A stretch of 64,000 nucleotides of DNA from Rhodococcoides fascians A25f (GCF_000760935.2 NZ_CP049744.1:744001-808000); one strand, 5' to 3'. Positions 32,837 through 41,722 are shown, numbered from the stretch's first letter. The notes: generated by a model from the letters alone, not told the origin. Numbers and translations are program-made.

Positions 32837-34144
32837 ATGTCCACTGCACACGTCCATCGAACCCCCGATCGTGACGGCGCGGGTGAAGCCGTTGTGTCCG
32901 TGAAGAATCCGGTCCGTGCCATCGCGGCCGCCACCATCGGCAACGCACTCGAATGGTTCGACATCGCCATCTATGCGCTGTTCGCCATTTACATCGGCCA
33001 GAACTTCTTTCCTTCGGCCGACCCCGGCGTGCAGCTGGTTCAGACGTTTGCAGTGTTCGGAGTCTCGTATCTGATTCGTCCCCTCGGCGGACTGATCCGC
33101 GGGTCCTACGCAGACCGGAAAGGGCGAAAGAAGGCTCTGGTGATGAGCATTCGCCTGATGGTGCTCGGTACCGCGTTGATCGCCTTCATGCCCAACTACG
33201 ACGACATCGGCATCCTCGCGCCCATCGGAATCATCGTGGCGCGCCTGATTCAGGGTTTCGCTGCAGGCGGCGAATTCGGCGCGGCCACATCCTTTCTCGT
33301 CGAACAGAATGGCAAACGTCGCGGATTCTTCGGCAGCTTCCAGTTCGCCAGCCAGGGGCTGGCAACGCTGATGGCGGCCTCGTTCGCAGCCGGACTGACC
33401 GCGGTGTTGTCCGAGGCCAGCATGGTGGACTGGGGTTGGCGCGTCCCCTTCATCTTCGGGCTCATGGTGGGCCCGGTGGGGTGGTTCATTCGCCGGCACG
33501 TCGACGAATCACCGGCTGTGGTCGCCACGTCGGACGTGCCGAAATCGCCTGTGCGCGATCTGTTCAAGAACCAATGGGGAGGAATCCTCATTGCCGGCGG
33601 TGTGCTGGTGGTGTCCACCGCGCTCAACTTCATTCTGCAATACCTGCCGACCTTCGGCATCAAGCAACTGGGACTGAACAACTCGCTGTCGTTCGTCGCA
33701 CTGATGATCACCGGTGTGATCCTGACGGTGGTGACGCCGTTCGTCGGTCAGTTGTCCGACAAGGTCGGCCGTATCAAGATCATGTTGCCGTCGGCAATTG
33801 CGATCGGCGTGAGCGTCGTTCCGCTGTTCATGTGGCTCATCGCGGTGCCGTCGTTCCTCACGCTCGCTCTCGTCATGACCATTCTGGGTTTACTGAAAGC
33901 GCTCTACTTCGGCGCGCTGCCGTCGGTGATGTCCGACGCGTTCCCGGTCCATTCGCGGGCCACCGGACTGTCGTTCGGATACAACGTCACCACGGCGATC
34001 TTCGGTGGATTCACCCCGACGATCGCGGCCGCTCTGGTTGCCGCGACCGGACAAGCAGTGTCCCCGGGCTACTACATCCTCGCGGTGTCCCTGGTCAGTA
34101 TTGCTGCGCTCATCGGCGCAGTGCGGATCCGCGGAATTCGATAG
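32837..34144 (+). CDS. MFS transporter, metabolite:H+ symporter type
   Basis: A 435-residue twelve-helix transporter of the MHS/ShiA-ProP subfamily: ATIGNALEWFDIAIYALFA in TM1, FAVFGVSYLIRPLGGLIRGSYADRKGRKKAL in the TM2-3 loop, and RLIQGFAAGGEFGAATSFLVE near TM5. These usually import organic acids or zwitterions. It begins 20 bp after the M20 gene, and kynA follows by 74 bp, so the operon may feed an imported aromatic metabolite into kynurenine catabolism. Confidence 0.9.
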   Translation: MSTAHVHRTPDRDGAGEAVVSVKNPVRAIAAATIGNALEWFDIAIYALFAIYIGQNFFPSADPGVQLVQTFAVFGVSYLIRPLGGLIRGSYADRKGRKKALVMSIRLMVLGTALIAFMPNYDDIGILAPIGIIVARLIQGFAAGGEFGAATSFLVEQNGKRRGFFGSFQFASQGLATLMAASFAAGLTAVLSEASMVDWGWRVPFIFGLMVGPVGWFIRRHVDESPAVVATSDVPKSPVRDLFKNQWGGILIAGGVLVVSTALNFILQYLPTFGIKQLGLNNSLSFVALMITGVILTVVTPFVGQLSDKVGRIKIMLPSAIAIGVSVVPLFMWLIAVPSFLTLALVMTILGLLKALYFGALPSVMSDAFPVHSRATGLSFGYNVTTAIFGGFTPTIAAALVAATGQAVSPGYYILAVSLVSIAALIGAVRIRGIR

Positions 34145-34218
34145 CTTACGAATACCTAGCGGTCGGCACGGATATGTAATACGGTTGACTCACCAGCCCA
34201 CCACCTCGAGGACCAGCG

Positions 34219-35073
34219 ATGAGCGTCGAAGCCAATACTCGCGCGATAGAGAAGACTGTCGTCACCGACTTCAGTGACCGCATGAGCTACGGCTCGTACC
34301 TGGACCTCGACACGTTGCTCAGCGCCCAGAAGCCGGTGAGCACCCCGGAGCATCACGACGAACTGCTGTTCATCATTCAGCACCAGACCACCGAGCTGTG
34401 GCTCAAGCTGGTGCTGCACGAGACGCTGGCCGCGCGTGCGGCTCTGGATGCCGACGACATCGGCACCGCGCTCAAGTGTGTGGCCCGGGTCAAGCACATT
34501 CAGAAGACACTGACCGAGCAGTGGTCGGTGCTGGCCACGCTCACCCCGACGGAGTACTCCCAGTTCCGTGACTTCCTCGGCAACTCCTCGGGTTTCCAGT
34601 CGTATCAGTACCGGGCCGTGGAGTTCGTGCTGGGCAACAAGAATGCGGGCATGTTGAAGGTCTTCGAGTCGGATCCTGCTGCTCACGAACAGCTTTCGAC
34701 TCTGCTGCACGAACCGAGCCTGTACGACGCCTTCTGGCAATCGTTGGCGCGGCAGGGGTACGACGTACCGGCATCGGCCCTCGACCGTGATGTCACGACG
34801 GCATACACGTTCAACGAGGACCTGATGCCGCTGATCAAGTTCGTCTACGAGAATCACACCGAACATTGGGCGGTGTATGAGGCATTCGAGGAGCTCGTCG
34901 ACTTGGAGGAGAACTTTCAGCTCTGGCGCTTCCGTCACATGCGTACGGTGCTGCGCACCATCGGAATGAAGAGCGGAACCGGAGGGTCGAGCGGCGTCGG
35001 ATTTCTGCAGAAGGCACTCGAACTCACGTTTTTTCCCGAATTGCTCGCTGTCAGAACGGACATCGGACGATGA
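34219..35073 (+). CDS. kynA: tryptophan 2,3-dioxygenase
   Basis: A 284-residue heme dioxygenase that converts L-tryptophan to N-formylkynurenine. Family segments are LLFIIQHQTTELWLK, FQSYQYRAVEFVLGNKN, and the C-terminal RHMRTVLRTIGMKSGTGGSSG that binds substrate and heme. Length is typical. The stop overlaps the kynU start by 4 bp. Kynurenine formamidase, the enzyme for the intermediate step, is not recognised in this cluster. Confidence 0.95.
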   Translation: MSVEANTRAIEKTVVTDFSDRMSYGSYLDLDTLLSAQKPVSTPEHHDELLFIIQHQTTELWLKLVLHETLAARAALDADDIGTALKCVARVKHIQKTLTEQWSVLATLTPTEYSQFRDFLGNSSGFQSYQYRAVEFVLGNKNAGMLKVFESDPAAHEQLSTLLHEPSLYDAFWQSLARQGYDVPASALDRDVTTAYTFNEDLMPLIKFVYENHTEHWAVYEAFEELVDLEENFQLWRFRHMRTVLRTIGMKSGTGGSSGVGFLQKALELTFFPELLAVRTDIGR

Positions 35074-36281
35074 TGGAACGTGCACTCGAGCTCGACGAGA
35101 AGGATTCGCTCCGGAGCTATCGCGACAAGTTCCTCGGTAGTGACGACCCGTCGATCACCGCGTATCTCGACGGCAACTCGCTGGGCCGGCCCACCAGGGC
35201 AAGCGTCCAACGGATCAACGCCTTCATGACCGACGCGTGGGGCGGACGCCTCATCCGCGGCTGGGACGAGCAGTGGTTCGACCTGCCCATCACCATCGGC
35301 GACGCCCTGGCCGACGCCACCCTGGGTGCAGCGCCCGGCCAGACCACCATCGGCGATTCGACGACGGTGTTGCTGTACAAGCTGGCGCGGGCGGCGATCG
35401 CCATGCGACCGGGCCGCACCGAGATCGTCATCGACCGTGACAACTTCCCCACCGATCGCTATCTGCTCGAAGGTATTGCGGCAGAGTCGAACATGACGCT
35501 GCGGTGGATCGAGACGGACCGCCGCGGTGGCGTCACACCGGAACAACTCGCCGAGGTGGTGGGGGAGAACACCGCCTTGGTGGTGATCACTCACGTTGCC
35601 TACCGGTCGGGCGTCCTCGTCGACGTGGCCGAGACGACGCGCATCACGCACGCAGCCGGAGCGCTGATGCTGCTGGATGTGTGCCACTCCGTCGGGTCGG
35701 TACCGCTCGAACTCGATTCCTGGGGAGTGGATCTGGCCGTCGGATGTACGTACAAGTACCTCAACGGAGGACCCGGATCACCGGCCTTCGCGTACGTGCG
35801 CAGTGATCTGCAGGGCGATTTCGTCCAACCGATCTGGGGCTGGATGGGTCGCGCCGATCCCTTCGAGATGGCACAGGGCTACGTTCCCGCACAGGGTATT
35901 CGACGCGTCATCAGTGGCACACCATCGGTGTTCGGCATGATCGCGATGCAGGACACCATCGAGATGATCGCCGAGGTGGGAATGGACGCGATACGCGCGA
36001 AGTCCGTTGCGTTGACCGAATACGCCCTCGAGCTCGTTCGCGAGATGCTGGTTCCGCTCGGGGTGGAGATCGCCTCACCCGAGGACTCGAATCGACGCGG
36101 CGGTCACGTCACCATCGACCATCCCGAGTTCAAGGCGATCACCGCTCACCTGTGGGAGAAGGGTGTCATCCCGGATTACCGCGCGCCGCAGGGTATTCGC
36201 CTGGGATTGAGCCCGTTGAGTACCTCGTACCGAGAGGTGTATCTGGGAATCGTGGCCATCCGTGACGAACTCCGCGCCTAG
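35070..36281 (+). CDS. kynU: kynureninase
   Basis: A 403-residue PLP enzyme that cleaves kynurenine to anthranilate and alanine. Signatures are YLDGNSLGRP near the N-terminus, LLDVCHSVGSVPLELD, and CTYKYLNGGPGSPAF with the PLP lysine. ATG 35070 overlaps the kynA stop. With kynA it forms the tryptophan-to-anthranilate route. The downstream PaaX-type regulator gene overlaps its 3' end by 20 bp. Confidence 0.95.
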   Translation: MMERALELDEKDSLRSYRDKFLGSDDPSITAYLDGNSLGRPTRASVQRINAFMTDAWGGRLIRGWDEQWFDLPITIGDALADATLGAAPGQTTIGDSTTVLLYKLARAAIAMRPGRTEIVIDRDNFPTDRYLLEGIAAESNMTLRWIETDRRGGVTPEQLAEVVGENTALVVITHVAYRSGVLVDVAETTRITHAAGALMLLDVCHSVGSVPLELDSWGVDLAVGCTYKYLNGGPGSPAFAYVRSDLQGDFVQPIWGWMGRADPFEMAQGYVPAQGIRRVISGTPSVFGMIAMQDTIEMIAEVGMDAIRAKSVALTEYALELVREMLVPLGVEIASPEDSNRRGGHVTIDHPEFKAITAHLWEKGVIPDYRAPQGIRLGLSPLSTSYREVYLGIVAIRDELRA

Positions 36282-37098
36282 CACTGCCGGGGCCATCCTC
36301 GACGACTTCGACTCTCGACCGGGAAGCGCCACCTCCTTGGTGCGTACCGTGCTCGGGGCTTACGTCCGCCCTCTCGGAGGTTGGTTCGCCATCGCCGATT
36401 TTGTCGTCTGGATGGACGCGCTCGGGGTGCCACCGGAGAGCACGCGCATCGCGGTGGCCAGGTTGAAGAAGAAGGGCGTCGTCGAATCGAGTAATCGTGA
36501 CGGCCGCACCGGCTATCGCATCACCGAGCAGGCCGACGCGATGTTCGCGCGCGGCGACGGTCGGATCTTCGGGTTCCGGCGGATGGCCGACGGCGATCCG
36601 TTTCGGCTCATCTCGTTCACCATCCCCGAGACCCAACGCGCCGCGCGCCACCAACTGAGGCGTCGACTCACCGGAATAGGATGCGGCACAGTCTCACCCG
36701 GTCTGTGGATCGCACCCGAATATCTCGCGGACGAGGCCGGTGCCATCGTCGACGCGTTGGAGCTCTCGCCCTACGTGACGACGTTCGTCGCCTCCGAGGT
36801 CGCGGCGCCGACCACGCTGCGTGAGAGCGCCGCGCAGTGGTGGGATCTGGCCGGCATCGCCGATCGGCATCGAGCATTCTTGGCCGCCTACGACTCCGAG
36901 GTCCCGGCCGGGGACCCCCGCGACGCGTTCGTCACTTTCGTGCCGTTGCTCGACGAATGGCGCGTCATTCCCTACGTCGACCCTGGTCTTCCGCCGTCCA
37001 TGACACCGGAAGACTGGCCGGGCACCCGGGCCGTCGCCACGTTCGAGACGGCCCGGGAGCGCTACTTCGACCTCAGTATGGAATGGGTCGCGTCCTAG
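36262..37098 (+). CDS. PaaX-family transcriptional regulator
   Basis: A 278-residue regulator: N-terminal winged helix with PPESTRIAVARLKKKGVVESSNRDGRTGYRIT, then the PaaX-type central and C-terminal domains. PaaX represses phenylacetate catabolism by sensing an aryl-CoA. Here the gene is fused transcriptionally to kynU (20-bp overlap), so it may sense an anthranilate or kynurenine derivative. Start is GTG 36262. It ends 4 bp into the convergent yhhQ. Confidence 0.88.
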   Translation: MTNSAPSTAGAILDDFDSRPGSATSLVRTVLGAYVRPLGGWFAIADFVVWMDALGVPPESTRIAVARLKKKGVVESSNRDGRTGYRITEQADAMFARGDGRIFGFRRMADGDPFRLISFTIPETQRAARHQLRRRLTGIGCGTVSPGLWIAPEYLADEAGAIVDALELSPYVTTFVASEVAAPTTLRESAAQWWDLAGIADRHRAFLAAYDSEVPAGDPRDAFVTFVPLLDEWRVIPYVDPGLPPSMTPEDWPGTRAVATFETARERYFDLSMEWVAS

Positions 37099-37838
37099 CC
37101 ATCCTGGTACGACGGCTCGCGCTTCTTGATGTAGGAGATGACGCGGTACGTGATCGGCATGACGATGACCTCGGCCAGCGTCTTCCACAGGAATCCGACG
37201 ATGACGTAGTTGATGAAGTCGGTCCAGGTGCTGATGCCGATGACTCCGGCGGCGATGGAGCAGAAGATCAGCGTGTCGAAGAATTCGCCGACGATGGTGG
37301 ACCCGATCAGTCGCGCCCACAGGTGCTTTTCCTTGGTGCGTTCCTTGATCTTGACCAGGACGACGGAGTTGAGGAGCTGCCCGACGGTATAGCCGGCGAG
37401 ACCGGCGAGGACCAGTCGGGGGACGACGCCGACGACGCTCTCGAGGGCGGCCTGGTTCTCGTAGAACGAGGCGGCGGGGAGTTCGATGGCGATCCAGAAG
37501 CACACGGAGGTGAGCAGCAGGGAGCCGAAACCGAGATAGATCGCGCGGCGCGTGGCCTTGAAGCCGTAGACCTCGCTGAGTACGTCGCCGAGGATGTAGG
37601 CGAGGGGGAACAGAAAGAATGCGCCGTCGGTATTGATCGGCAGGATTTGGAACGGTCCGAGCATGACGTCGGACGAGGCGAAGAAGGCGACACCTTTGCT
37701 GGCGGCCACGTTCGAGATCAGCAGCGTCGCCACGAAGAGCGCGACGATGGGGGCGTAGTAACCCTTGCTGATGTGAGCGAACGTGGCCTGCCCAGACTCG
37801 GTGCCGCCGTCGGGGGCGGTGTGTTCGGTAGTAGTCAC
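37095..37838 (-). CDS. yhhQ: queuosine precursor transporter (YhhQ/DUF165)
   Basis: A 247-residue membrane protein with six predicted helices. Family landmarks are NVAASKGVAFF, GAFFLFPLAYILGDVLSEVYG with conserved acidic residues, and IGSTIVGEFFDTLIFCSIA. YhhQ imports preQ0/preQ1 into the cytoplasm, where Tgt (encoded at 19.7 kb) uses preQ1. GTG 37838 is chosen because upstream codons run through a large hairpin; AGAGG lies just upstream but very close. Confidence 0.88.
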   Translation of the reverse strand: MTTTEHTAPDGGTESGQATFAHISKGYYAPIVALFVATLLISNVAASKGVAFFASSDVMLGPFQILPINTDGAFFLFPLAYILGDVLSEVYGFKATRRAIYLGFGSLLLTSVCFWIAIELPAASFYENQAALESVVGVVPRLVLAGLAGYTVGQLLNSVVLVKIKERTKEKHLWARLIGSTIVGEFFDTLIFCSIAAGVIGISTWTDFINYVIVGFLWKTLAEVIVMPITYRVISYIKKREPSYQDG

Positions 37839-37862
37839 CTCTGGATCCAAGCACCGAGACGA

Positions 37863-37903
37863 CGATGGGCGCGAATCCCGAGGTGAGGGATGCGCGCCCA
37901 TCG
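37863..37903 (-). terminator. hairpin between the proline-rich membrane gene and yhhQ
   Basis: Arms 37864-37879 and 37887-37902 pair at 15 of 16 positions with a 7-nt loop. On the minus strand it follows the stop of the upstream gene (37918) and precedes the yhhQ start, with no T-run. It may be a terminator or an attenuator of yhhQ. Confidence 0.6.
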
Positions 37904-37917
37904 AGGCGGATTACAGG

Positions 37918-38757
37918 TCAGGCGACGCGGCCACGCACCGTGACGCGGTAAGCGTAGGTACCGGCGATGATCGTGATCGGAATGGTCACCAGCAGACCGA
38001 GGCCGACGGGGATCGCACCGACGATGTTGAGGCCGACCAGGGCGAGGGCGAGCACGAAGAGGGTTCCGCCGTTCGACGCGATTGCCTGCGCGCTCGCCTT
38101 GATTGCAGGAATCGGCTCGTCACCGCGGTCGATGACGAACTGGAAGGTCCACCACGTGAAGAACGTGATGACGATGCCGGGGATGATCAGCAGGATGTAG
38201 CCGATGCCGGTTGCAATGCCGACGAGGATGCCGGCGATGATGACGGACGCGACGTTGCCGAACTGGAAAAAGGACCCGAATGCGGGCTTGATTCCGTCGA
38301 CCTCGTGCAGTGCGCCGCGAACGAGTGCCGCCTGGATGAGGAGTGCGACGACTCCTATGACGACACTGAAGATCAGGCTGAGAAAGAAGCTGTTGGAGCT
38401 CAACACGTAGTTCAGTACGCCCTGGATGATTGCGGCGATCAGGACGATGCCGATCCAGACGAGTGCGTTCTGCTTGAACTTCTCGAAGCCGTAGCCGATG
38501 GCCGTTCCCACGGACAGCTGCGTCGGCATCGGTGCCTCACCGAACGCCGGAGGCGGTGGGTAACTGCCCTGTGGGGGAGGCGGGTATCCACCGGGTGGTG
38601 GGTAGCCGCCTTGCTGGGGGTAGTCGCCGGGAGGAGGCGGGTAGTTGCCCTGCGCGGGTGGTGGGTAGTTGCCCGGTGGCGGATAGCCGCCCTGCGGCGG
38701 GGGAAACCCGCCGGGGTTCTGTGGATCCTTGTCGGGGTCGTAACCGCCTGAGGTCAT
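37918..38757 (-). CDS. proline-rich N-terminus, multi-helix membrane protein
   Basis: A 279-residue protein. Residues about 10-75 are Pro/Gly/Tyr-rich with repeated (G)-Y/N-PPP units, predicted disordered and cytoplasmic. Residues about 85-275 hold four to six hydrophobic helices. Similar proline-rich proteins are common in mycobacteria and rhodococci, and function is unknown. The ATG at 38757 has GAGAAGGA upstream, which rules out the longer in-frame extension. Confidence 0.8.
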   Translation of the reverse strand: MTSGGYDPDKDPQNPGGFPPPQGGYPPPGNYPPPAQGNYPPPPGDYPQQGGYPPPGGYPPPPQGSYPPPPAFGEAPMPTQLSVGTAIGYGFEKFKQNALVWIGIVLIAAIIQGVLNYVLSSNSFFLSLIFSVVIGVVALLIQAALVRGALHEVDGIKPAFGSFFQFGNVASVIIAGILVGIATGIGYILLIIPGIVITFFTWWTFQFVIDRGDEPIPAIKASAQAIASNGGTLFVLALALVGLNIVGAIPVGLGLLVTIPITIIAGTYAYRVTVRGRVA

Positions 38758-38860
38758 GATGTCCTTCTCCCTCGGGATAAGTTTGTCGCGGTCACTGTAC
38801 GTCCGATTGATCCCGAGTTGGGGCCTGTCGCGTTGCAACGTGATCTCGATCGGCTCGTGG

Positions 38861-39721
38861 TCAGACGATCGAGGGGTCGAACACCCACGGATCGCGTGGC
38901 ACCTGCGTCGGCTTCCACCGCTCCAGCAGTTCCTCTGCGTTCTTCGTATTCGGCACACCGAGGGAAGCAGTGATGAGCGCCCACGCATCGGGTCGTTCGC
39001 GCAGCGTCACCGCGCCGTCCCGCTTGGCAAGACGCTTGCCTTCGACGTTGAGAGCGAGGGGAACATGGACATAAGTAGCGGGGGTGAGGCCCAGGAGTTG
39101 AGCGAGGTAGCCCTGCCGTGGGGCGGAGGTGAGAAGGTCGTCGCCGCGCACGATCTGGTCGACGCCTTGCGCGCCATCGTCGACGACGACGGCAAGGTTG
39201 TATGCGGGCACACCGTCGGATCGGCGAAGGACGAAGTCGTCCACCTGCCCTCGGAACAGGCCGTGCAGCTGATCGACGATGGTGAATTGTGTTACCTGCG
39301 AACGTAATCGAATGGCAGGTGGGCGGTCCTTCGCTGCTTTTTGGTCTGCGGTGAGATTGCGACAGGTTCCGGGATACGCGCCGTCGGGAGCATGCGGCGC
39401 GGATGCGGCCTGGAGGATTTCCCGACGCGTACAGAAACATTCGTACGTCAGCCCGGCGGCGGTGAGCGTGCGAATCGTGGCGTCGTAGATTTCCCGACGC
39501 TCGGATTGCCGCATGATCGGTCCGTCCCAGTCGAGTCCGACGGCGGCGAGGTCGTCGAGTTGACGTTGCTCGGAGCCGGCTTTCACGCGATCGAGGTCTT
39601 CCACGCGCATCACGAAACGTCTCTCGGTGGAGCGGGCGAAGAGCCAGGCCAGTAATGCGGTTCGCAGATTCCCGAGATGGAGATCGCCGGAGGGACTGGG
39701 GGCGAAACGTCCGGCGGGCAT
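38861..39721 (-). CDS. gluQ: glutamyl-Q tRNA(Asp) synthetase
   Basis: A 286-residue paralogue of the GluRS catalytic domain without an anticodon-binding domain. The N-terminus RFAPSPSGDLHLGNLRTAL carries the HIGH-type motif (HLGN), the KMSKS loop reads KRLAKRDG, and CFCTRRE with YPGTC matches the zinc site. GluQRS attaches glutamate to queuosine 34 of tRNA-Asp, so the organism should make or salvage queuosine, in line with tgt and yhhQ in this window. The HAD hydrolase gene ends 11 bp upstream. Confidence 0.92.
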   Translation of the reverse strand: MPAGRFAPSPSGDLHLGNLRTALLAWLFARSTERRFVMRVEDLDRVKAGSEQRQLDDLAAVGLDWDGPIMRQSERREIYDATIRTLTAAGLTYECFCTRREILQAASAPHAPDGAYPGTCRNLTADQKAAKDRPPAIRLRSQVTQFTIVDQLHGLFRGQVDDFVLRRSDGVPAYNLAVVVDDGAQGVDQIVRGDDLLTSAPRQGYLAQLLGLTPATYVHVPLALNVEGKRLAKRDGAVTLRERPDAWALITASLGVPNTKNAEELLERWKPTQVPRDPWVFDPSIV

Positions 39722-39731
39722 GGGGACAACT

Positions 39732-40445
39732 CTAGGTCGCGTGCTGCAGTAGTTGCTCGAGGTGGAGCAGTGACGTCGCCTCGAGGTCCGGTGCGGTGAA
39801 GTGCTGTGGGTAGGCGGTGCCGGTTCGGTTGATCCAGGCCGTGGACAGTCCGGCACGGTGGGCACCGTCGATGTCCCACGGGTGGACGGCGACGAGCATG
39901 GCCTCGTGGGGTTCGACGCCGCACCGATCGAGCGCGTATCGGTACGACTGTGCGGCGGGCTTCCATGCCCCGGCTTGGTCGACGGACAGCAGCATCTCTG
40001 TGTGTTCCAGTACTCCGGCACCTTCGAGCAGTTTTCGAGCGACGCCGACCGCGCCGTTGCTCAGGGTGATCAACCGGATGTCGAGCGCAGTCAGTGCTTT
40101 GATGCCGTCCGCTACGTCGGGATGTACGTCCAGGCCCATGAAACCGCCCATGATGTGCTCGACGGCATCGTCGATCCCTCGATCCAGCGTCTTGGGCGGC
40201 AGCATCACTGCAAGCAGCCCGGATGCGACGTCCGCGAATGGCCGCGCCGCGCCAGCGGCGGTCAGGGCGAATCCGTCACGCAGGACACTCGCGAACCACA
40301 GCGATGCAAGTTCGGCGGGGGCTCCCACGTCGGTGAAGCGATGCGACAACGGAGACATGTCGGACAGCGTTTCGTTGACATCGAAGACGATGACGCGTGG
40401 TCGACGCAGTGCAGGCGACTCGTTCGGGTTGTCGGGATCGTTCAC
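39732..40445 (-). CDS. HAD-superfamily hydrolase, haloacid dehalogenase type II-like
   Basis: A 237-residue HAD protein. Motif I is VIVFDVNETL with the nucleophilic Asp; motif II is LITLSNGAV; the Lys motif is in AGAWKPAAQSY; motif IV is VAVHPWDIDGA. The layout fits (S)-2-haloacid dehalogenases, which use DxY/N rather than DxD, but other small-molecule substrates are possible. GTG 40445 has AAGGAG eight bases upstream. Probably co-transcribed with gluQ. Confidence 0.85.
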   Translation of the reverse strand: MNDPDNPNESPALRRPRVIVFDVNETLSDMSPLSHRFTDVGAPAELASLWFASVLRDGFALTAAGAARPFADVASGLLAVMLPPKTLDRGIDDAVEHIMGGFMGLDVHPDVADGIKALTALDIRLITLSNGAVGVARKLLEGAGVLEHTEMLLSVDQAGAWKPAAQSYRYALDRCGVEPHEAMLVAVHPWDIDGAHRAGLSTAWINRTGTAYPQHFTAPDLEATSLLHLEQLLQHAT

Positions 40446-40627
40446 GAACTGAGCTCCTTGTGGTGGTTCTCTTTTCCTCGGGCAACGACGAGGCTCACCC
40501 GACCGTATCGACATTCTCTTCATCGCGAGTGGACCAGCAATTGCGCAAGCCGCTGCCGTTGCCAGTGACGGGTTCGGAGACCGCCGGGTGCTGTAGGACG
40601 CCCGCTGCAGTTGGCTAGGCAGCGCAG

Positions 40628-40996
40628 TCAGGAGTTGGCAGGTGTGTCTTGACTGAACTTGTTCTGCCAACGGCCATCTCGTTGGAACCAGAGCGAGCTG
40701 ACGAACATCGCCTCGCCCGCGCTGCGATGAGGCCGGAGGTAGTCAGCGCGATAGCAGAGCATCGCCGCATCCCCAGAAACTTCGATCAGTTTCGCTTCCG
40801 AGATCGAGTAGGACGCGATGCTGGGCCCGTCAGCTAGTTGGTTTGCGTGGTCCGCCCTATTGGCGAAACCGGTGGGATACACGCCGACGAAGTCGGCAGA
40901 CAGCAGTTCGAGATCGGCGTCTGCGTCGCCGTTGGCCAGCGCGTCCCAGACGCGAGACTCGAGATCGATGAAAAACTGGACTTCGAGATCGTGCAT
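40628..40996 (-). CDS. NTF2-like (DUF4440/SnoaL-type) protein
   Basis: A 122-residue single-domain protein with the NTF2-like pattern: N-terminal helix VQFFIDLESRVWDALANGDADADLELLSADFVGVYP, followed by a curved sheet ending SSLWFQRDGRWQNKFSQDT. Typical of DUF4440 proteins, whose roles range from binding to isomerisation. ATG 40996 is preferred over a longer start by domain fit. Confidence 0.78.
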   Translation of the reverse strand: MHDLEVQFFIDLESRVWDALANGDADADLELLSADFVGVYPTGFANRADHANQLADGPSIASYSISEAKLIEVSGDAAMLCYRADYLRPHRSAGEAMFVSSLWFQRDGRWQNKFSQDTPANS

Positions 40997-41218
40997 CGGG
41001 TCAGTATCGCAGCGTGCTCCGGCGGGTGTAGGCGGTCTTGACTTCCGAAGGATGTGGCTCATCCGTGGACGGCGATGACGCCACTGCTTCAGGATCTATC
41101 GACTCGAGCCGTTCGCGGCGGCCACATCCAGGTTCGAGTCGGGACTGTGAGCCCTCGCCTGGCAGAGCCGAATTCATGAACGAACTCGTCTGCGTTGCCT
41201 TCAGTGTATCGCCGGGGT

Positions 41219-41239
41219 GGGGGCTTGCGGCAAGACCCC
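41219..41239. promoter_or_regulatory. rifamycin-associated element (RAE)
   Basis: The sequence GGGGCTTGCGGCAAGACCCC, an inverted repeat (GGGG-CTTG-CGG-CAAG-A-CCCC), lies 46 bp upstream of arr. It matches the 19-bp RAE reported upstream of rifamycin-inactivating genes in actinomycetes, except for an A in place of one G as I recall the consensus. Confidence 0.85.
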
Positions 41240-41284
41240 GTCGAGCATGCACACTCTTCCGGCTACCGACACGGAGGAGTTTCT

Positions 41285-41722
41285 ATGGCAGACATGGCCG
41301 ATACACCGGAGCGTTTTCGAGTGCACGAATCCGGTGCTTACTTTCATGGCACCAAGGCTGATCTCGAGGCCGGTGATTTTCTGGTCCCGGGCTATTGCTC
41401 CAATTACCGTCCCGAGCACATCTCGAACTACATCTACATGACCAAGGTGCTGGACGGTGCCGTGCTCGCGGCGGAGATGGCCGTCGGCGAGGGGGATCCG
41501 CGGGTCTACATCGTGAAGCCGACCGGCAGTGTGGAGGACGACCCGAACGTGACGGACAAGAAGTTTCCCGGCAACCCGACGCACTCGTATCGCAGCGCAG
41601 AACCGGTGCGGATAGTCGAGGAGACGACCGACTGGGTCGGACATTCGCCCGAATACCTGCAGCGTTTCCGAGACGGTCTCGAGAAGTTGAGACAGACGGG
41701 CACGGCGGTTCTCTACGACTAG
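41285..41722 (+). CDS. arr: NAD+-rifampin ADP-ribosyltransferase
   Basis: A 145-residue Arr enzyme that ADP-ribosylates the ansa-bridge hydroxyl of rifamycins and so inactivates them. The alignment with mycobacterial Arr is close: FRVHESGAYFHGTKADL, VTDKKFPGNPTHSYR and DWVGHSPEYLQRFRDGLE. The residues corresponding to Arr His19, Tyr49 and Asp84 are His21, Tyr51 and Asp86. GGAGGAG precedes ATG 41285. An RAE in the promoter predicts rifamycin-inducible expression. Confidence 0.96.
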   Translation: MADMADTPERFRVHESGAYFHGTKADLEAGDFLVPGYCSNYRPEHISNYIYMTKVLDGAVLAAEMAVGEGDPRVYIVKPTGSVEDDPNVTDKKFPGNPTHSYRSAEPVRIVEETTDWVGHSPEYLQRFRDGLEKLRQTGTAVLYD

